Below are positions 1 through 10,005 of a stretch of DNA of 39,566 bases, piece by piece (within the stretch, counting starts at the first letter, position 1; each line of letters begins with the position of its first letter). A program made the position numbers and the translations under genes. The notes under the pieces are model-generated. The model was not told the origin of the DNA. It worked only from the letters and a program-made list of their open reading frames with translations, and made no database searches. The DNA is taken from positions 1 to 39,566 of the forward strand of contig CAUYUJ010008529.1 in assembly GCA_963575745.1 (NCBI GenBank), read 5' to 3'. This stretch comes from Prorocentrum cordatum (taxonomy: Eukaryota > Sar > Dinophyceae > Prorocentrales > Prorocentraceae).

Positions 1-19
1 CCGGTCGACCGAAACCTCG

Positions 20-2197
20 TCACCTACCAAAGCCCGACGGGTGCCTGCGCGCCGCCTCGTCTCCAGCATTCACGTCGGCATCGCCGGCCTCCTCGACCTC
101 GTCCTCGGCTTCGGTTGAGGCCGCGCGCGCGTCGTCTTCGGCGCCTTCGGCAATGCCCTCAAGGTCCAGCCCGCCCGCAGCTGCTGGCGCCAGCGCAGCG
201 TGCTCCACCGCCGGGGCCGCGGCGCCGTCGACCGGGGCCTCCTCGCGCGCGGAGACGAGGCCCAACTTGCCCGCCAGGTACCCCACGTCGACCTCGGAGG
301 CCGGCGGGCGCTGGCCCCAGTCAACGACCGGGGCGCGCGGCGGGGGGTGCTCCTCAGCGTCAATAGAGGCGACGTATGCGGCCAGAGTCGGCGTCGTCTC
401 TTCGGAGATCCCCAGCTCCGCGAGCACGGCGACCAGGTCTGGCCGGGTCGTCTTCCGCTTGACGAAGAAGCATGCTGCCCAGAGGTCTGCCCCGGGATGG
501 CGACCGTCGCCACGGTCGCCCCAAAGCCCAGCGCCTGGAGCACCTTCGCCGCAATGAAGAGGAGAAGAATCGTGTGCTCGTAGAAAAAGGCACCCTTGGT
601 CACGGCCTTCACGCGCCGCGCCACAGTGGCGGACTTCCCGCAATAGAAATACTGCCCGGGCTCCGCCAAGATCACGTGCATGATGTCCACCAGCGCGGGG
701 AGAGAGCAGCCGTAGAGGGGGAACTTGTCCAGAGTGGCTTTGAACACCTCGGTGCCCATGGACATGACCTTGTTCAACTCTTCCTTGGTCCACGACCACT
801 TGCCCGTCATCTTGCCCGCGACGGTTTCGGTCAGCATGATCGCGTCGGCATCGGCGGCCGCCCACGTGTCCACAGGGGCAGGGGCAGGTGGTGCAGGGGG
901 GCGGCCGGGCGCCTCTCCAGGCTGCGTCGCCTGGGACGCGCGGGAGCCTACCTCCTGCGGAATGCCGTGGCCGTTCCGCGCGAAGTCCAAGATCTTCCAG
1001 GTGTGCTCGCACTTCTCCGCCAGCAAGTAAGCCACGGCGACGGCTTTCTTGGAAACCACTGGGGGCGCCGAGAAATTATGCGCCCAGTTGTCGTCAAGGC
1101 GGTACTGCGCTGGCGCGGTCGACTCGCGGAACCTCTGGCAGACCACGTGCAGGGCGTGCATGGACAAGGCCATGCGGTCGAATTTGGTCCGGAGCTTACC
1201 GCGGTACTTGGACTCCTGATGCCTCCCAGGCTGGAGGAAACATTGCCGCTGCAAATCCATATGGCCGTCGAATTGTCCACGAGCTCGCTGGCCCCGTCCT
1301 CGGTCGAAGCCTTAACAAACTTCCCCTTGCGCGACACCGACCACTTGAAGAGCGGCAGCAACACGCCGGCCACGAAGTCGGCGGGCTTGCGCGACCGCAC
1401 GGGGAGCTGCGCACATGCCTCGCGGATCTGCCTGATGGTCAGCCACTGGGGCTCCGCGAAGCTCGCGGCGAGGCGCTCCCGAAGCCCGAAAGCATCGTTA
1501 ATCGTCGCTTTGAAGGTTTCCGGAATGTGGGCCCCGGCAACGAACCCGAACCAGGGTGCGTCAACCGAGAAGGCGCGGGCTTTGTCCATGACTGGACGAT
1601 GCCAAGCGTTGCCGTCCCAGAGCCTCCCGGGAACAACTTTGTCTACGCCCATCTCGTTCTGGAACCAGGAGAACACGCCTTCGACCTCGCACTCCGCGGC
1701 GAGCGCGGCGCCGCGATTTTGATGGCAGCTCATTATCATGCCGTTCGCGGGCAGAGAGGCACCGCCAGCCAACACCTGCGACGCGGAGGTGGATCATATT
1801 CACCGCGCTCCTCCGCCGACAGAGCGTTGTAATGGGCGTCGTAGCTGTCAGTCTCGTACTTGTGCAGGCGATTGACGAGCTTCGTCATCGCCTTCGTCAC
1901 GACGCTGATGACGCCCGAACTGTTCGTGGCGCCAGGGTGAATCAGGATGCTCCATAGGGACGACTGCACCTCGATTGAAGGGGCCGTCTCGAAGTGGTCC
2001 TCGGGAATCAAAGCACCAACGCACGCGAGTAGCGCGAGCAGCACCCACTCCCAGTGGACTGCCAGACACTTGGCCAGCATCTCGGACACCTCAACCACCT
2101 CCGGACAATGCTGGACAACCGTCTCGCGATCAAGCACGGGGCACGCCCTGAAGGCGCGGAGCATCTCATCCTCAGACGGCGGCTCCCGCTTTGCCAT
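20..2197 (-). CDS. DUF3987-like protein, frame broken by three single-base slips
   Basis: Read right to left from the ATG at 2197 (MAKREPPSEDEM) to the TGA at 20-22. Four consecutive frames together look like one DUF3987-type protein of about 726 residues. In order: a hydrophobic helix (WEWVLLALLACVGALIP), a degenerate P-loop position (LIHPGATNSSGVI), an acidic segment (CEVEGVFSWFQ), the block WFGFVAGAHIPETF followed by GLRERL, which matches the family's 'QPE...GL..RF' pattern, then RTKFDRMALSMHALH and a VSKKAVAVAYLLAEKCEH helix, which fit the family's C-terminal region. An acidic Ala-rich tail follows. The frame changes near 1785, near the CCC run at 1225 and in the CCCC run at 490, each needing one added base. 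With those bases the length is divisible by three. DUF3987 proteins are linked to mobile-element replication proteins; the lysine of the P-loop seems absent, so ATPase activity is doubtful. Whether it is a pseudogene or an assembly artefact is open. Confidence 0.6.
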
Positions 2198-2585
2198 GGC
2201 GGCGGCGGCCGTAGGTGAGTGAGCCGGGCGGACTGTAACAAACTCTCCGGTTGCTAAGCCTCTGGCGGGCCCTGGTGCCGAATATCTAGCGGGGCAGGGC
2301 ACAGTAAGCAAATCAATGGCTGTAGCTGTTACCGCTTCGATGGCAATCGCGGTGACGAGGATGACGGAGAGAAATCCTGATCGGGGCGAGTGGGGTGAAG
2401 AAAAACAGGTGTCGCCGGCCTCGCAAGTGGCGCCAGTTTTGCCCATTGCGTCACGTTGTCGTGCTAGTTGTAGCCCACTGTGGCTCAAGCACTTATTGGC
2501 TGAAGTGACAGTGGCATCCTCTGATACGAACGTACATCGTCTAATCTGAGATGTCGGCTTCAGCTGACGGAATCCAGCGTTTGAC
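2198..2585. other. Intergenic, one orphan spliced-leader-like match
   Basis: No credible open frame. At 2470-2489 on the plus strand, GTAGCC and TGGCTCAAG are separated by five bases; in the dinoflagellate spliced leader the same two blocks are separated by four. No plus-strand gene was found downstream, so this may be the 5' relic of a lost retrocopy. Confidence 0.35.
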
Positions 2586-2722
2586 TCTCACTTGTGAGGA
2601 TCTCCACTAGTTTAAACTATGTCTACGCAAGTGAACGCCACGAGGGTCTCCACTATCTTGAATTTCTCTACACAGGTGGATTCTCACTTGTGAGGATCTC
2701 CGCTATGTTAACTGTGTTTACG
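2586..2722. repeat. Three imperfect ~46-bp direct repeats
   Basis: The phrase CTCACTTGTGAGGATCTCC recurs at 2586 and 2682 with a diverged middle copy (CCACGAGGGTCTCCACTAT) near 2638. Each is followed by a similar TTTACG or TCTACG end. CACTTGTGAG is itself a near palindrome. Confidence 0.5.
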
Positions 2723-2884
2723 AAGACAATGGCAAGGATGAGGGTGATGATGACGATGATGACGAAGAGGGATGATGGGGGGAGAAGGAAGGAGGAAAAT
2801 CCGCTACCGTGCCCCTGGCACGTTGAGGCGTGTTAGAATGCCAAATGCTGTCTGGCAAGGTTTGTGTCATCTTCTCAGGGCCCC

Positions 2885-3480
2885 CCCCCGCCGGCCGCGT
2901 CCACCTGCATGACTCGACCCCTCGTTTCGAGGATCAGTCGGCCGCCAGACACGTCCCTGGCGGTCTCCAAGGCGTCCACAATGTCCAACATACCTTCCAA
3001 GACGGACCTGAAAGGCCACCAAAGCTGCCAAGATGACCGAAGATGCCTCCCAGACGACCCAAGAGGCCCCAAAGAAACCCCAACCCCAAGAGCGCTCCAA
3101 GAGGACCCCCAAGAGGGCCCAAAGAAGCAAAAATCATTGATTTCCATTGTGTTGTTTACCGTTTTTCACGGTATCGCCTGTTTCGAGCTTCCGACATTCC
3201 AAAGAGGCCCCAGGGGCCCCCAAGATCACCCTAAGCAAATGGCCTTCAAGAAAATCCCACGACAGCCCAAGAGGGTCTCAAAACGGCCCAAGAGGCGCCC
3301 AAGACAGCCCAAGAGAGCCCCAATACGGCCCCAAAAAGGGCCCAAGAGGGGGAAGACGAACCGAAAATTCGAGCCTTTCGCCCGAAGAGGCCCCCAAGAG
3401 GCCAAAAGAGGCCTTCAAAAAGCCCCCAAGGTCTTGAAAAATGTTCCCAACAAGCCCCCAAGAGGCCTCCCACGATATCC
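2885..3480. repeat. Degenerate CCCAAGAGG-type tandem tract
   Basis: About 600 bases of loosely repeated CCCAAGAGGCCC units of roughly 11-15 bp. Several frames on both strands stay open here only because of this composition (Pro/Lys-rich one way, Leu/Gly/Trp-rich the other). I see no protein. Confidence 0.6.
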
Positions 3481-3483
3481 CCG

Positions 3484-3538
3484 CGATCATCATCATCATC
3501 ATCATCATCATCAGCATCATCAGCATCATCATCATCAT

Positions 3539-3573
<35 letters not shown>

Positions 3574-3574
3574 G

Positions 3575-3608
<34 letters not shown>

Positions 3609-4024
3609 GTCATCGTCATCGTCATCATCATCATCGTCATCACCATCATCATTATCATCATCGTCATCGTCATCGTCATCATCATCATCATCATCATCAT
3701 CATCACCATTTTCATCATAATCATCATCATCATCCTCATCATCCTCATCCTCATCCTCATTCTCATCCGCATCATCGTCCTCATCCTCATCCTCCTCCTC
3801 CTCATCCTCATCATCATCAGCAGCAGCATCGTCATCGTCATCGTCATCGTCATCAGCACCATCATCATCATTATCATCATCAGCATCATCATCATCTTCA
3901 CCATCATCGTCATCATCATCAGCAGCAGCACCGCCACCATCATCCCCCTCATCATCATCACCACCAACATCATCATGATCATCATCACCACCACCATCCT
4001 CATCGTCATCATCACCGTTATCAT
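3484..4024. repeat. (CAT)n triplet microsatellite
   Basis: About 540 bp of CAT/TCA/ATC triplets with scattered CGT, CTC and CAG interruptions. The His-rich, Ile-rich and Met-rich frames through it are low-complexity artefacts. Confidence 0.9.
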
Positions 4025-4315
4025 GTTGTTCATCCCTCGCGAGTACGGCCTCCGGTGCCCCCTAAAACGAGAGCCGCCGAGCATACTGAACTGGAATGGC
4101 ATGGTGGCGGGACTTGCCGCAGGCAACTGGATAAGAAAAGGAACGCGGGGGCGCTGCTGGTTCAAAACGAGGATGGTTGGAAACAAAACGATCTTGGGAC
4201 CCCGGGGCCTCTCCTGGAGCGCGTTCTGACCAGGCTTTCGAGGCGAATCCAGCCGTGGCGACGAGGACGCCCTGGAGGGCAGCAGACGCGTGAGAGGTGT
4301 GCGGACATGGGCGCG

Positions 4316-4735
4316 GGACGCCATGTGGGCACCCCCACGGGGGCAATAGGGGGAACTCCCTGTGGCCCCATAGGGAGCTCCACCGAACGCTTAAGTAGGA
4401 GGGCCCATATGCGGTCACCCCACCCTTTCGGCACACCCCTCACGAGGATCTAGGCCCCATGAGGAGCTCCACCAAAGGCTTACTACGTGAGTAAGTAAGA
4501 GTGCCTGTATGCGGTCACCCCGCCCTTTCGGCACACCCCTCACGAGGGTCACGGCCACATAAGGAGCCCCAACGAAGGCTTAAGTAGGAGGGCCGGGAAG
4601 AGGTCACCCTACCCTTTCGGCTCGGCCCTCACTCGGAGCATGGCCACATAGGGAGCTCCACCGAAGACTTAGGTAGAAGGGCCCGCGTGCGGTCACCCTA
4701 CCAATTCGGCACACCCCTCACGAGGATCTTTGCCA
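4316..4735 (+). repeat. ~90-bp satellite, about four diverged copies
   Basis: Units of about 88-101 bp carry the landmarks GGAGCTCCACCGAA, CGGTCACCC and TTTCGGCACACCCCTCACG. The same family recurs at 36995-37340 in this orientation and at 38331-39332 inverted. It is not coding. Confidence 0.8.
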
Positions 4736-4890
4736 GTTGCGCAAGTTGCGCCTGTTGCGCCAGTTGGTTGTCCCAGTTGCGCCAGTTGCGCCAGGTTCGC
4801 CAGATGCACAAATTGCTCCAGTTGCGCCACTTGAGCCTGTTGCGCCAGTTGCGCCAGTTGCACCTGATGTTCCGGTTGCGCCAGTGGGTG
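4729..4890. repeat. 9-bp minisatellite TTGCGCCAG
   Basis: About 17 imperfect copies of the nonamer TTGCGCCAG, directly after the ~90-bp satellite. Confidence 0.8.
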
Positions 4891-4908
4891 TGCCGAGATC
4901 CACGGGGG

Positions 4909-5100
4909 GACGCTCTGCGGATCCTGCCACTGCTGGGACCTGTTGTGCCAGTTGTGCCAGTCGAGCCCGGATGGGGCCACGAAACGCGTGAGAGGTGTGC
5001 CAAAAACCTCTGAGTGACGCTGTGCGGAACCTGCCGCTGCTGGGACCTCTTGTGCCGGCTGTTTGAGGCTCGACCCGACCACCGTTTGGATCTGTGATGC
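4909..5100. repeat. 107-bp direct repeat pair
   Basis: About 41 bases starting GACGCTCTGCGGATCCTGCC at 4909 recur at 5016 with a few substitutions (GACGCTGTGCGGAACCTGCC). A fragment of the ~90-bp satellite, inverted relative to 4316-4735, lies between them (GCCACGAAACGCGTGAGAGG at 4977). Confidence 0.6.
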
Positions 5101-5119
5101 CAGTTGTCTTCGGCGGCGT

Positions 5120-5323
5120 CGTCGTCGTGACAACGACGACTCCGACGACTCCAATGACGACGACAACTCCGGCGACAACACAAATCCAACGACGATGACA
5201 GCCACGACTCCGACTCCGACTCCGACTCCGACGACGACGAAGACGACGACGACGACGACAACTCCGACGCCGATAACAACGACGACGACTCCGACGACTC
5301 CGACGACTCCGATGACCCAGACA

Positions 5324-5359
<36 letters not shown>

Positions 5360-5724
5360 TCGACGATCACGACTCCGATGGTCACGGCGGCGACGACTAC
5401 CACTCCGACGACTCCAAGTCCGACGTCGACGGCAACGGTGACGACGACGACGGCGACACTGACGATAACGCCGACGACGACTCCGACGACTCAGACTACG
5501 TATGACGACGACGACGGCTCTGACGAAGACCACTCCGACGCCAACGGCGAAAACGACTCTGGCGACGACTCCGACTCCTACGGCTCCGACGACGAAGAGG
5601 GCGCCGGCGAATTCGACGCCGACGGCAACGGCGGCGGCTGCGACGAACCCGACGATACAAACGACGACGACAATGGCGACTCCGACTCCGACTCCGACGA
5701 CTATTACAATTACTCCGACTACGA

Positions 5725-5765
<41 letters not shown>

Positions 5766-5872
5766 AAGACAACGACAACGACAACGACGACGACGGCAAC
5801 TCCGACTCCGACGACAACGACGACGACCCCAACGACTACTCCAACAACTCCGACTCTGGCGACGATTGCTGA
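5120..5872. repeat. (GAC)n triplet microsatellite
   Basis: About 750 bp of GAC/ACG/CGA triplets with regular TCC and GGC interruptions. The long Asp/Ser-rich, Thr-rich and Val/Arg-rich frames are composition effects, not genes. Confidence 0.9.
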
Positions 5873-5875
5873 CGA

Positions 5876-7355
5876 CGGCACCGGAACCAGCAACCGCAAC
5901 CGGCACCTGAGAGGAATGGGGAATGAGGGATGATCCCCATCCGGAACCGGAACTGGAACCGGAACCGGCATCTCTGCACATTCCGACCCAAAGCTGCCAG
6001 CGATATCGATGACGGATTGGGATGATCCCCATCCGGAACCGGAACCGGAACCGGAACTGGAACCGGCACCTGAGAGAGATGATGATGATGGATGATCCTT
6101 ATCCGGAACCAGAACTGGAACCGGAACCAGAACCGGCGGACTGCCAGCGGTAGGGATGATGGATGGAGATGATCCCCATCTGGAACCGGAGCCGGAACCG
6201 GAACCGGCACCGGAACCAGCAACCGGAACCGGCACCTGAGAGGGATGGGGATGAGGGATGATCCCTATCCGGAACCGGAACCGGAACCGGAACCGGCATT
6301 TCTGCAAATTCCAACCCAAAGCTGCCAACGGTACGGATGACGGATTAGGATGATCCGGAACCGGAACCGGAAAAGGAACCGGAACCGGAACTGGAACCGG
6401 CACCTGAGAGAGATGGGGATGAGGGATGATCCCCATCCGGAACCGGGACCGGCACCGGAACCGGAACCACAACAGGCACTGTCCTGCATTTCCGCAAATT
6501 CCTAACCAGAGCTGCGAGCGGCAGGGACGATGGATTGAGATGATCCCCATCCGCAACCGGAACCGGAACCGGAACCAGCACTTTCCTGCATGTCTGCAAC
6601 GTCCAACTCAGAGCTGCCGGCGGCAAAGATGATGGATTGGGATGATCCCCAACCGGAACCGGAACCGGAACCGGAACCGGAACCAGCACTTTCCTGCATG
6701 TCTGCAACGTCCAACCCAGAGCTGCCGGCGGCAGCCATGATGGATTGGGATGATCCCCGACCGGAACCGGAACCGGAACCGGAACCGGAACCGGCACTTT
6801 CCTGCATGTCTGCCACGTCCAACTCAGAGCTGCCGGCGGCAAATATGATGGATTGGGATGATCCCCAACCGGAACTGGAACCAGAACCGGAACCGGAACC
6901 AGCACTTTCCTGCATGTCTGCAACGTCCAACCCAGCGCTGCCGGCGGCAAAGATAATGGATTGGGATGATCCCCAACCGGAACCGGAACCGGAACCGGAA
7001 CCAGCACTTTCCTGCATGTCTGCAACGTCCAACCCAGAGCTGCCGGCGGCAAAGATGATGGATTGGGATGATCCCCAACCGGAGCCGGAACCGGAACCGG
7101 AACCGGAACCAGCACTTTCCTGCATGTCTGCAACGTCCAACCCAGAGCTGCCGGCGGCAAAGATGATGGATTGGGATGATCCCCAAACCGGAACCGGAAC
7201 CGGAACCGGAACCAGCAATTTCCTGCATGTCTGCAACGTCCAACCCAGAGCTGCCGGCGGCAAAGATGATGGATGGATGGGGATGATGCCCAACCGGAAC
7301 CGGAACCGGAACCAGAACCGGAACCGGAACCGGAACCAGAACTTTCTTCCTGCAC
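5876..7355 (+). repeat. CCGGAA-hexamer satellite, array 1 left part
   Basis: A two-level satellite. A run of 3-7 CCGGAA hexamers alternates with a conserved segment of about 75 bp. From about 6580 on, that segment contains CACTTTCCTGCATGTCTGC, AACGTCCAACCCAGAGCTGC and ATGATGGATTGGGATGATCC. Before 6580 the units are shorter and more diverged. Because the hexamer is two codons and the core 25 codons, frames stay open through the array whatever the copy number, so the Pro-Glu reading (and Pro-Val, Gly-Ser, Phe-Arg on the other strand) is not evidence of coding. The array continues at 7616 after an insertion. Confidence 0.85.
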
Positions 7356-7615
7356 CCCTGACTCTGGATCCGCCCTACTTTGGGGAAATTCGTAAGTAGG
7401 GCTTGGAATTTCCGCCTTACTTTTCAAGCCCCGCTGATGCCAATTTCCGCCCTACTTTTCTGTTGTTGTTTCCGCCCTACTTTTGTGGATTTTCGCCCTA
7501 TTCTATGCTGGGTGCAGAAATTTCCGCCCTACTTTTTCGGCCTCTTATAGGTGGATTTCCGACGCAATTTTAAATTGGAAAAAAAAGCCAAAGTAGGGCG
7601 GATCTGGAGTCAGGG
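7356..7615. mobile_element. 260-bp MITE-like element inserted in the satellite
   Basis: The ends are 28-bp inverted repeats with two mismatches: left CCCTGACTCTGGATCCGCCC..., right ...GGGCGGATCTGGAGTCAGGG. The element interrupts a satellite unit, which resumes at ACGTCTGCAACGTCC. The flanks read TGCAC and ACGTC, consistent with a 2-bp AC target duplication in TGCACGTC. Inside are six or seven copies of a TTTCCGCCCTACTTTT motif, one roughly every 25-35 bp, plus an inverted AGTAGGGC. There is no transposase frame, so it is non-autonomous. Confidence 0.7.
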
Positions 7616-8012
7616 ACGTCTGCAACGTCCAACCCAGAGCTGCCGGCGGCAAAGACAACCGGAACTGGAACTGGAACCGGAACCGGAACCAGCACTTTCC
7701 TGCATGTCTGCAACGTCCAACCCAGAGCTTCCGGCGGCAAAGATGATGGATTAGGATGATCCCCGACCGGAACCGGAACCGGAACTGGAACCGGAACCGG
7801 AACCAACACTTTCCTGCATGTCTGCAACGTCCAACCCAGAGCTTCCGGCGGCAAAGATGATGGATTGGGATGATCCCCAACCGGAACCGGAACCAGAACC
7901 GGAACCGGAACCGGAACCAGCACTTTCCTGCATGTCTGCAACGTCCAACCCAGCCGACAGAGCTGCCGGCGGCAAAGATGATGGATTGGGATGATCCCCA
8001 ACCGGAGCCGGA
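7616..8012 (+). repeat. CCGGAA-hexamer satellite, array 1 right part
   Basis: Continuation of the array at 5876-7355 in the same orientation: four core segments with hexamer runs, the last ending in GGAGCCGGAACCCAGAGCAC. One core has a 5-bp insertion (CCCAGCCGACAGAGCTG). Confidence 0.85.
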
Positions 8013-8255
8013 ACCCAGAGCACCAGATCCAGCATTTTATTGAAGAGTTACAGAAACAGCATACCTTCAACTACGAGCATAAAAACTGGCGCGCTCTAAT
8101 CATAATTAATGATAGTTTGATTATACAATCTATCATATTTGTATATGACTAGTTGGCTCCAAACACGCTGCGTCGCTGTAGTTGTTTATTAGCTGGGTTG
8201 TGCGCGCGTGGAACTCACGCGCCTGGTCAACTCCTAAGGGTCGGCGGATTTGCTT
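8013..8255. other. Intergenic, AT-richer spacer
   Basis: About 240 bp, locally AT-rich (TAATCATAATTAATGATAG near 8099). No gene, RNA gene or promoter element recognised. Confidence 0.4.
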
Positions 8256-8417
8256 TTTTCCTCCTCCTCCTCCTACCCCTCCTCCTCCTCCTCCTCCTAC
8301 CCCTCCTCCTCCTCCTCCTCCTCCTCCTCCTCCTCCTCCTCCTCCTCCTCCCTCCGCCTCCTCCTCCTCCCTCCTCCTCCTCCTCCTCCTCCTCCTCCTC
8401 CTCCTCCTCCCCCTCCC
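8256..8417. repeat. (TCC)n tract
   Basis: About 160 bp of near-pure TCC. The polyproline, polyleucine and polyserine frames it opens should not be joined to the gene that follows. Confidence 0.85.
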
Positions 8418-8423
8418 CCACGC

Positions 8424-8444
8424 CCGCAGCCATTTTGGCCAAAG
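8424..8444 (+). other. Relict spliced-leader sequence before the 8485 gene
   Basis: By hand alignment, 18 of 21 positions match the dinoflagellate spliced leader (CCGCAGCCATTTTGGCC then AAAG). It lies 40 bases upstream of the ATG at 8485 and is followed by a pyrimidine-rich acceptor (GGTTTTTTCTTTGCAG, ending 8471). This is the layout expected for a reintegrated trans-spliced mRNA that is now trans-spliced at a new acceptor. Confidence 0.7.
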
Positions 8445-8484
8445 TTGCTGGATCTGGTTTTTTCTTTGCAGAGCTTGCACGGAC

Positions 8485-9531
8485 ATGGGGCTTCGTCCAA
8501 GGACTCACGTCGTGCTAGCGTGCGCTTTGGAGGCGTGTTGGAAGCAATGGCTCTGCTTGAAAAAGCCTGGTTGGGAGTGGGACGGCAGTGACTATACTCG
8601 GCCGAGTAGGAACCAGGGCGCCGACGAAAGCTCGCTCCTGACGTACAAGAAGCCCCTGATGGAACTCCTCAAGTTGGCCCCTTCGGGGTTCCCAACTCAC
8701 ACCACTTTGAAGGCCGCACTCGTTCACCTCGACGCGAAGTTCACCATCTTCTGCCCCAAGAAGACCAGAGGGCGAGCAGCCGACTCGTCAAACGCATCAG
8801 ACGTGTGGCGCGTGATGTGCAAGGACGTCTACAACATGAAGAAGTCTGGTGTGTACGGCCCCGAGATGACTGAGCTCGTCGACCTCATCAAGTTGCGTGA
8901 CCCGCCCCCGACGGGCCAGCCAACGCTGCTGTCCGACGCGGATCTGCCAATCGTTTCTGCCATGCCAGAGTTTGCGGAATTCTCAGGTTCTGAGCCCGAC
9001 GAGACGATGGAGATTTCCGATAGCGACGTCGAGGTCCTGAATGTCAGTTGCCGTTGCCCTGACTGCCGAGCAGGCGTGCCCAGCGCAGCGATTGGAGGGC
9101 AGCGTCGCGAGACCGAGATCCCAAAGACGACGGTGCAGAAAGAGGCACCAAGGCGCAGGCTCAAAGGCAAGCAGTCTGTCAAGACCCAGGCGCCCCCCCC
9201 GAGGAAGCCGCCGCGCAGAGGGAAGGCCAAGCATATCTTTGCGAAGAGCGCCGCGAGGACCGAGGGGACTTTCACGAAGTGGATCTGGCCCATCATGATG
9301 ACGAAGAGGGCGCCCAAACCACCTCGTATGATCGGCGAGGCCTACCTCCAGCACGGCACTTCCGATCCCAAGAAGAAGAGGAGTTTCATCGTCGGGTTGA
9401 GCAGCAACAGGCACGCCAAGCACATCGAGATCATTACTGAGCTCAAACGCCTCATCGAGGCCAATGACATCACGAACCCCAGCGACGCGAAGCAGTGGGT
9501 GCAGGACCAGGTGGACTGCTACATCAGCTAG
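8485..9531 (+). CDS. Unrecognised dinoflagellate protein, 348 residues
   Basis: I chose the first ATG after the spliced-leader relic and the acceptor-like TTTCTTTGCAG. The frame is open further upstream, but only through the TCC tract. The N-terminal third looks globular (CLKKPGWEWDG, LMELLKLAPSGFPTHTTLKA). The middle is acidic (ETMEISDSDVEVLN) and leads to a CRCPDC cluster near residue 190 that could bind a metal. A basic, proline-rich stretch (KTQAPPPRKPPRRGKAKH) and a helical C-terminus (HIEIITELKRLIEAND) follow. No intron is apparent. Basic clusters suggest a nuclear protein, but that is inference. I do not recognise the family. Confidence 0.7.
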   Translation: MGLRPRTHVVLACALEACWKQWLCLKKPGWEWDGSDYTRPSRNQGADESSLLTYKKPLMELLKLAPSGFPTHTTLKAALVHLDAKFTIFCPKKTRGRAADSSNASDVWRVMCKDVYNMKKSGVYGPEMTELVDLIKLRDPPPTGQPTLLSDADLPIVSAMPEFAEFSGSEPDETMEISDSDVEVLNVSCRCPDCRAGVPSAAIGGQRRETEIPKTTVQKEAPRRRLKGKQSVKTQAPPPRKPPRRGKAKHIFAKSAARTEGTFTKWIWPIMMTKRAPKPPRMIGEAYLQHGTSDPKKKRSFIVGLSSNRHAKHIEIITELKRLIEANDITNPSDAKQWVQDQVDCYIS

Positions 9532-9679
9532 TAGTCATCCAAGCTACGTGTGCACGTTTGACTGCGCTTGTGAGGGGCGCGCAGTCTCGGGTGAGCGGTC
9601 GGTATTTCCGACCAGTAGTGTTATTCTCACTATGGCAGTTGCACGGCCACAGTGCGCAGAGACCGAGCATCGTCAACCC

Positions 9680-9900
9680 ACCGCCATCTTCGTCATCGTT
9701 GCAGTCATCTGAGTCATTGCCATCACCATCATCATCGTCAACATCCTCATCACCGTCACCATCATCCTCATCATCATCGCCGTCGTCAGCATCACCATCA
9801 CGCTCAGCATAGCCGTCTGATTTTCCATTATAGCATATGGCATCAGCATGGCATAGCATCAGCATAGCATCAGCATAGCATCAGCATATCATCAGCATCA
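9680..9900. repeat. CAT and CAGCATAG microsatellites
   Basis: Imperfect CAT/CGTCATCATC triplets (about 9716-9810) and then AGCATAGCATC repeats (about 9838-9900), between the two genes. Confidence 0.7.
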
Positions 9901-9921
9901 CCGTAGCAGGTATGGCTCAAA
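9901..9921 (+). other. Relict spliced-leader-like sequence before the 10006 gene
   Basis: CCGTAGC, six bases, then GGCTCAAA, with exactly the leader's spacing: 16 of 21 positions match by hand. It lies about 85 bases before the ATG at 10006. The CAGCAT repeat just upstream makes a chance match somewhat easier. Confidence 0.5.
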
Positions 9922-10005
9922 AAAAAACAGCTTGGCGCGTACCCAGCCTTTGAGGCCGCTGCTCGGCGGGCAGAGCGGTTCGACGCAGAGAGGGCTCGGA
10001 TCAAG

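Noticed and set aside
2864-4453. Long frame with a polyhistidine centre
   Set aside because: It is open only because the CAT microsatellite and the CCCAAGAGG tract lack stops; other frames are equally open and the ends fall in satellite.
5063-5872. Acidic Asp/Ser-rich frame of 269 residues
   Set aside because: Pure consequence of the GAC triplet tract; no protein-like sequence on either side.
6590-7399. Pro-Glu repeat protein, and its counterparts at 15382 and 32587
   Set aside because: The satellite unit is a multiple of three and stop-free in several frames on both strands. The same sequence is interrupted by a MITE and truncated at random points.
5876-8012. Telomeric repeat from the hexamer CCGGAA
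   Set aside because: It does not match the TTTAGGG type expected in dinoflagellates and occurs as internal blocks within a longer unit.
8182-8484. N-terminal polyproline extension of the 8485 gene
   Set aside because: Lies across the TCC tract and across a leader relic plus acceptor, so it is upstream of the likely mRNA start.
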